DNA from: Thiodiazotropha sp040507225 | GTDB taxonomy: Bacteria; Pseudomonadota; Gammaproteobacteria; Chromatiales; Chromatiaceae | Reading direction: 5' to 3' | Length of the DNA stretch: 64,000 bases | Assembly (NCBI GenBank): GCA_040507225.1 | Contig: JBEVVG010000003.1 | Coordinates: 124,001-188,000 of the forward strand | Shown: piece by piece, positions 61,664-64,000 of the stretch | Position numbering within the stretch: the first letter of the stretch is position 1 | How the letters are laid out: each line of letters opens with the position of its first letter | The notes under the pieces: generated by a model | Told to the model about the DNA's origin: nothing | What the model saw: only the letters and a program-made list of their open reading frames with translations | Database searches by the model: none | Made by a program: the position numbers and the translations under genes

Positions 61664-63205
61664 ATGGCTGGAGCTGAATTTGAAACACCGGAACTGACCG
61701 AAAACATCGAAGTTCCCAAGGTTGCAGAAGACACCATGAAGCATATTTCCTGCTTCGTGGCCAAACCTGACCATCAGGAACCTCTGGGTTTCCCGGGTGA
61801 GAAGGTCGATAACTGGAAAGAGGTCGCCATTGATAAAATGGGTGACCTGCTGAGTCGCTATCGCTCTTTCCAGGTATTCATGGATGCCTGCGTGAAGTGC
61901 GGTTCCTGTACCGATAAATGTCACTATTTCATCGGTACCCAGGATCCGAAAAACATGCCTGTCGGGCGGCAGGATCTGCTGCGTAAGGTCTATCGCCGCT
62001 ATTTCACCTTTGCAGGAAAATATTTTCCGAAACTGGTGGGCGCCGCTGATCTTACCGATGAAGTCGTCGATGAGTGGTACAGCTACTTCCATCAGTGCTC
62101 CCAATGCCGTCGTTGTTCGGTGTTCTGCCCCTACGGCATCGACACCGCTGAAATCTCCATGGCAGCACGTGAGATTCTCGACTCGATCGGTGTCGGTCAG
62201 AAGTACTGTAACGAGATCATCGCCAAGGTTTTTAAGATCGGAAACAACCTGGGTCTTCCCGGACCGGCAATCGCCGATACCCTTGAAGGACTCGAAGAGG
62301 ACGTATTCGACGAAACCGGAGTGGCGGTCAAGTATCCCCTGGATGTGAAAGGCGCCGATATCCTGCTGGTAACGCCTTCGGCTGACTTTTTTGCAGAGCC
62401 TCACGTCGACGGCCTGATCGGTTACGGCAAGGTGTTTCATGAGGTCGGCGTCAGCTGGACATTGAGCAGCCATGCCTCGGAAGCCGGTAACTTCGGCATG
62501 TTCATAGGCAGCTATGAGAATATGCGCCGGGTTTCGTTGCGCATTCGCGAAGCCGCTCTGCAGCTCGGGGTCAAACGCATCGTGTTCGGCGAGTGCGGCC
62601 ATGCCTGGCGTATCGCCTACAGCTTTCTGAATACCCTTGCGGGACCGTTTGATTTTCTCGATCCGGATTATCCCGTACCTCAGCATATCTGCGAGTTCAC
62701 GCTTGGCCATATCGAGAAGGGTGTTCTGGAATTCGATAAGTCCGAGAACGACGATATGTCGATCACCTTCCACGATTCCTGCAATGTGGCGCGTGCATCA
62801 CGCATGGGTGACAAACCGGGTGGTCAGTTCGAGATTCCGCGCAAGGTGATCAAGTCCGTTGTGAACAACTATCACGACATGGAATGGGACACCATACATG
62901 AACGCACCTTCTGCTGCGGTGGTGGCGGTGGACTGCTCACCGACGATCTGATGGAAGTACGCGTCAAAGGCGCGAAACCCCGCATGACAGCATTCAAGAA
63001 TGTCATGGAGGAGAAGGGGGTCACGCATCTTGCTGCGATCTGCGCGATCTGCAAGAGCCAGTTCACCAAAGTTTTTCCCTACTACGGGATGGATATGTTC
63101 CAGATCGTCAGTGTTCATCAGTTGGTCAGCAATGCGATCGTGATGAACCGCAAGACACCGCCCGAGGAAGCCCCGGGGTACGGTGAGGATGACGACGACG
63201 AATAG
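61664..63205 (+). CDS. dsrK: HdrD-like iron-sulfur subunit DsrK
   Basis: 513 aa. Two ferredoxin-type motifs are ACVKCGSCTDKCHYF and CSQCRRCSVFCPYG, and the CCG-type catalytic-cluster domain is visible in RTFCCGGGGGLL and IVFGECGHAWR. It is the cytoplasmic catalytic part of DsrMK that acts on the DsrC trisulfide. An acidic tail (YGEDDDDE) ends it. Confidence 0.96.
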   Translation: MAGAEFETPELTENIEVPKVAEDTMKHISCFVAKPDHQEPLGFPGEKVDNWKEVAIDKMGDLLSRYRSFQVFMDACVKCGSCTDKCHYFIGTQDPKNMPVGRQDLLRKVYRRYFTFAGKYFPKLVGAADLTDEVVDEWYSYFHQCSQCRRCSVFCPYGIDTAEISMAAREILDSIGVGQKYCNEIIAKVFKIGNNLGLPGPAIADTLEGLEEDVFDETGVAVKYPLDVKGADILLVTPSADFFAEPHVDGLIGYGKVFHEVGVSWTLSSHASEAGNFGMFIGSYENMRRVSLRIREAALQLGVKRIVFGECGHAWRIAYSFLNTLAGPFDFLDPDYPVPQHICEFTLGHIEKGVLEFDKSENDDMSITFHDSCNVARASRMGDKPGGQFEIPRKVIKSVVNNYHDMEWDTIHERTFCCGGGGGLLTDDLMEVRVKGAKPRMTAFKNVMEEKGVTHLAAICAICKSQFTKVFPYYGMDMFQIVSVHQLVSNAIVMNRKTPPEEAPGYGEDDDDE

Positions 63206-63283
63206 TTTTCGAATACTAGCGCAAACAACGACTCCTACCCCGGTAGGGCACGACCAAGACAAGTTCCTTGAAGGAGACTGAAA

Positions 63284-64000
63284 ATGGCAACTCCTAGTGA
63301 AGAGATGAAGAAAATTACCTGGCGCCGCTTTGAAGAGGGCGACACCGAGTGGGATAGCTGGGGTGAGAAGATCTTCCGTGAAGATACCTCCTACAAATGC
63401 CCCACTTACATCAATCGCACCCCTCCGTGTCAGGGCAGTTGCCCCTCCGGTCACGATATCCGTGGCTGGCTGGCTATCGTGCGTGAGCAGGAGAAGCCGA
63501 CCGAAGACATGGATTGGGAACAATATGCGTTCGAACGCGCTGCAGACGCCAATCCTTTCCCCTCTATGATGGGACGTGTCTGTCCGGCGCCTTGCCAGGA
63601 TGGTTGTAACCGTAACGAAGTGGAAGACTTCGTCGGTATCAACTCTGTTGAACAATACATCGGTGACGTCGCCATCGAACGTGGCTTCAAATTTACCCCG
63701 GGTGCGGATACCGGCAAGAAGATCGCTGTCATCGGCGGTGGACCTGCCGGTATGGCAGCCGCCTTCCAGCTGCGCAAGATGGGGCATGCTGTGACGGTTT
63801 TCGAAAAAGATCCCGACCTGGGCGGCATGATGCGCTACGGCATCCCCAACTATCGTATTCCGCGCGACAAGCTGAAATCCGAGATCGACCGTATACTGGA
63901 TATGGGAGTTGAAACCCGTACCGGCATCAAGGTGGGCGTGGATGTGCCGGTCGCTGATATCGAGAAAGAGTACGACGCCATCCTGTGGGCCCTGGGCTGT
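63284..64000 (+). CDS. dsrL: DsrL iron-sulfur flavoprotein oxidoreductase, N-terminal part
   Basis: It starts at the ATG at 63284 (AAGGAG upstream) and runs off the window after 239 codons with no stop. The N-terminus MATPSEEMKKITWRRFEEGD is followed by cysteine motifs CQGSCPSG and CPAPCQDGCNR for Fe-S clusters and the FAD fold IAVIGGGPAGMAAAF. DsrL moves electrons between DsrAB and NAD(P) and is essential for globule oxidation in Allochromatium. dsrJOP and later genes probably follow outside. Confidence 0.95.
   Translation, partial: MATPSEEMKKITWRRFEEGDTEWDSWGEKIFREDTSYKCPTYINRTPPCQGSCPSGHDIRGWLAIVREQEKPTEDMDWEQYAFERAADANPFPSMMGRVCPAPCQDGCNRNEVEDFVGINSVEQYIGDVAIERGFKFTPGADTGKKIAVIGGGPAGMAAAFQLRKMGHAVTVFEKDPDLGGMMRYGIPNYRIPRDKLKSEIDRILDMGVETRTGIKVGVDVPVADIEKEYDAILWALGC

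Noticed and set aside
63234..63247. Short hairpin CCTACC-cc-GGTAGG between dsrK and dsrL
   Set aside because: Only a 6-bp stem with a 2-nt loop and no T-run; too weak to call.

Overview
The window is a compact, GC-rich chromosomal segment of a sulfur-oxidising gammaproteobacterium. The main evidence is the reverse (oxidative-type) dissimilatory sulfite reductase locus dsrABEFHCMKL at the right end (56867 to the window edge), with dsrEFH and dsrL, which mark sulfur oxidisers of the Allochromatium kind, and a sulfur-globule-type envelope protein at 42599-42937. Housekeeping synteny (tig-clpP-clpX-lon-hupB-tRNAs-ppiD; mltD/methyltransferase/rnhA/dnaQ; pyrG-kdsA-eno-ftsB-ispD, then ispF-truD) is typically gammaproteobacterial. 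I cannot tell from sequence alone whether it is a purple sulfur bacterium or a chemolithotroph or symbiont such as a Sedimenticola or Thiodiazotropha relative.

Layout. 1-2.7 kb: the end of a type VI secretion-associated effector cluster (ketoacyl-synthase-like protein, PAAR-like protein with an HNH-type C-terminus, beta-propeller partner). 2.9-9.8 kb: a deacetylase-family enzyme, two membrane proteins of little-known role, an NhaR-like regulator, a ribosome hibernation factor, a Bax-inhibitor-1 protein, a NavAb-type sodium channel and a membrane protein. 9.9-22.6 kb: parC, tRNA-Leu, the tig-clpP-clpX-lon proteostasis genes, hupB with tRNA-Val and tRNA-Asp, ppiD and fabI. 22.9-29.0 kb: a Yej/Opp-like peptide importer. 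29-33 kb: a diguanylate cyclase, DUF454- and DUF815-type proteins, an AIM24-family protein and cobO. 33.2-37.3 kb: a Fur-box-preceded Fbp-type ferric importer and a small acidic protein. 37.4-42.2 kb: mltD, a methyltransferase, rnhA, dnaQ and an FNR regulator. 42.6-51.4 kb: the sulfur globule protein, pyrG-kdsA, eno-ftsB-ispD, an HDOD signalling protein and ispF-truD.

51.6-56.4 kb is the most unusual stretch. It holds uncharacterised genes flanking dsr: a 347-aa protein, a 106-aa protein, a receiver-like protein, a PKHD dioxygenase, a DsrC paralogue lacking both redox cysteines, an orphan Cas6/Cmx6-like RNA-endonuclease-fold protein with no CRISPR array, a helical-repeat protein and a 58-aa protein. 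The last three and probably the DsrC paralogue run leftward, divergent from dsrA.

How it fits together: sulfur stored in envelope globules (Sgp-like protein) would be reactivated and passed through DsrEFH to DsrC, oxidised at DsrAB, and the electrons handled by the DsrMK membrane complex and DsrL. The dsrA upstream region has three inverted repeats. The strongest, CTATCCCAAATGGGATAG, shares the 11-mer CAAATGGGATA in the same orientation with the region just upstream of the sulfur globule gene, which suggests a common regulator for sulfur storage and oxidation. Two FNR-type boxes, a Fur box and a sigma-32-type promoter before lon are further readable regulatory signals.
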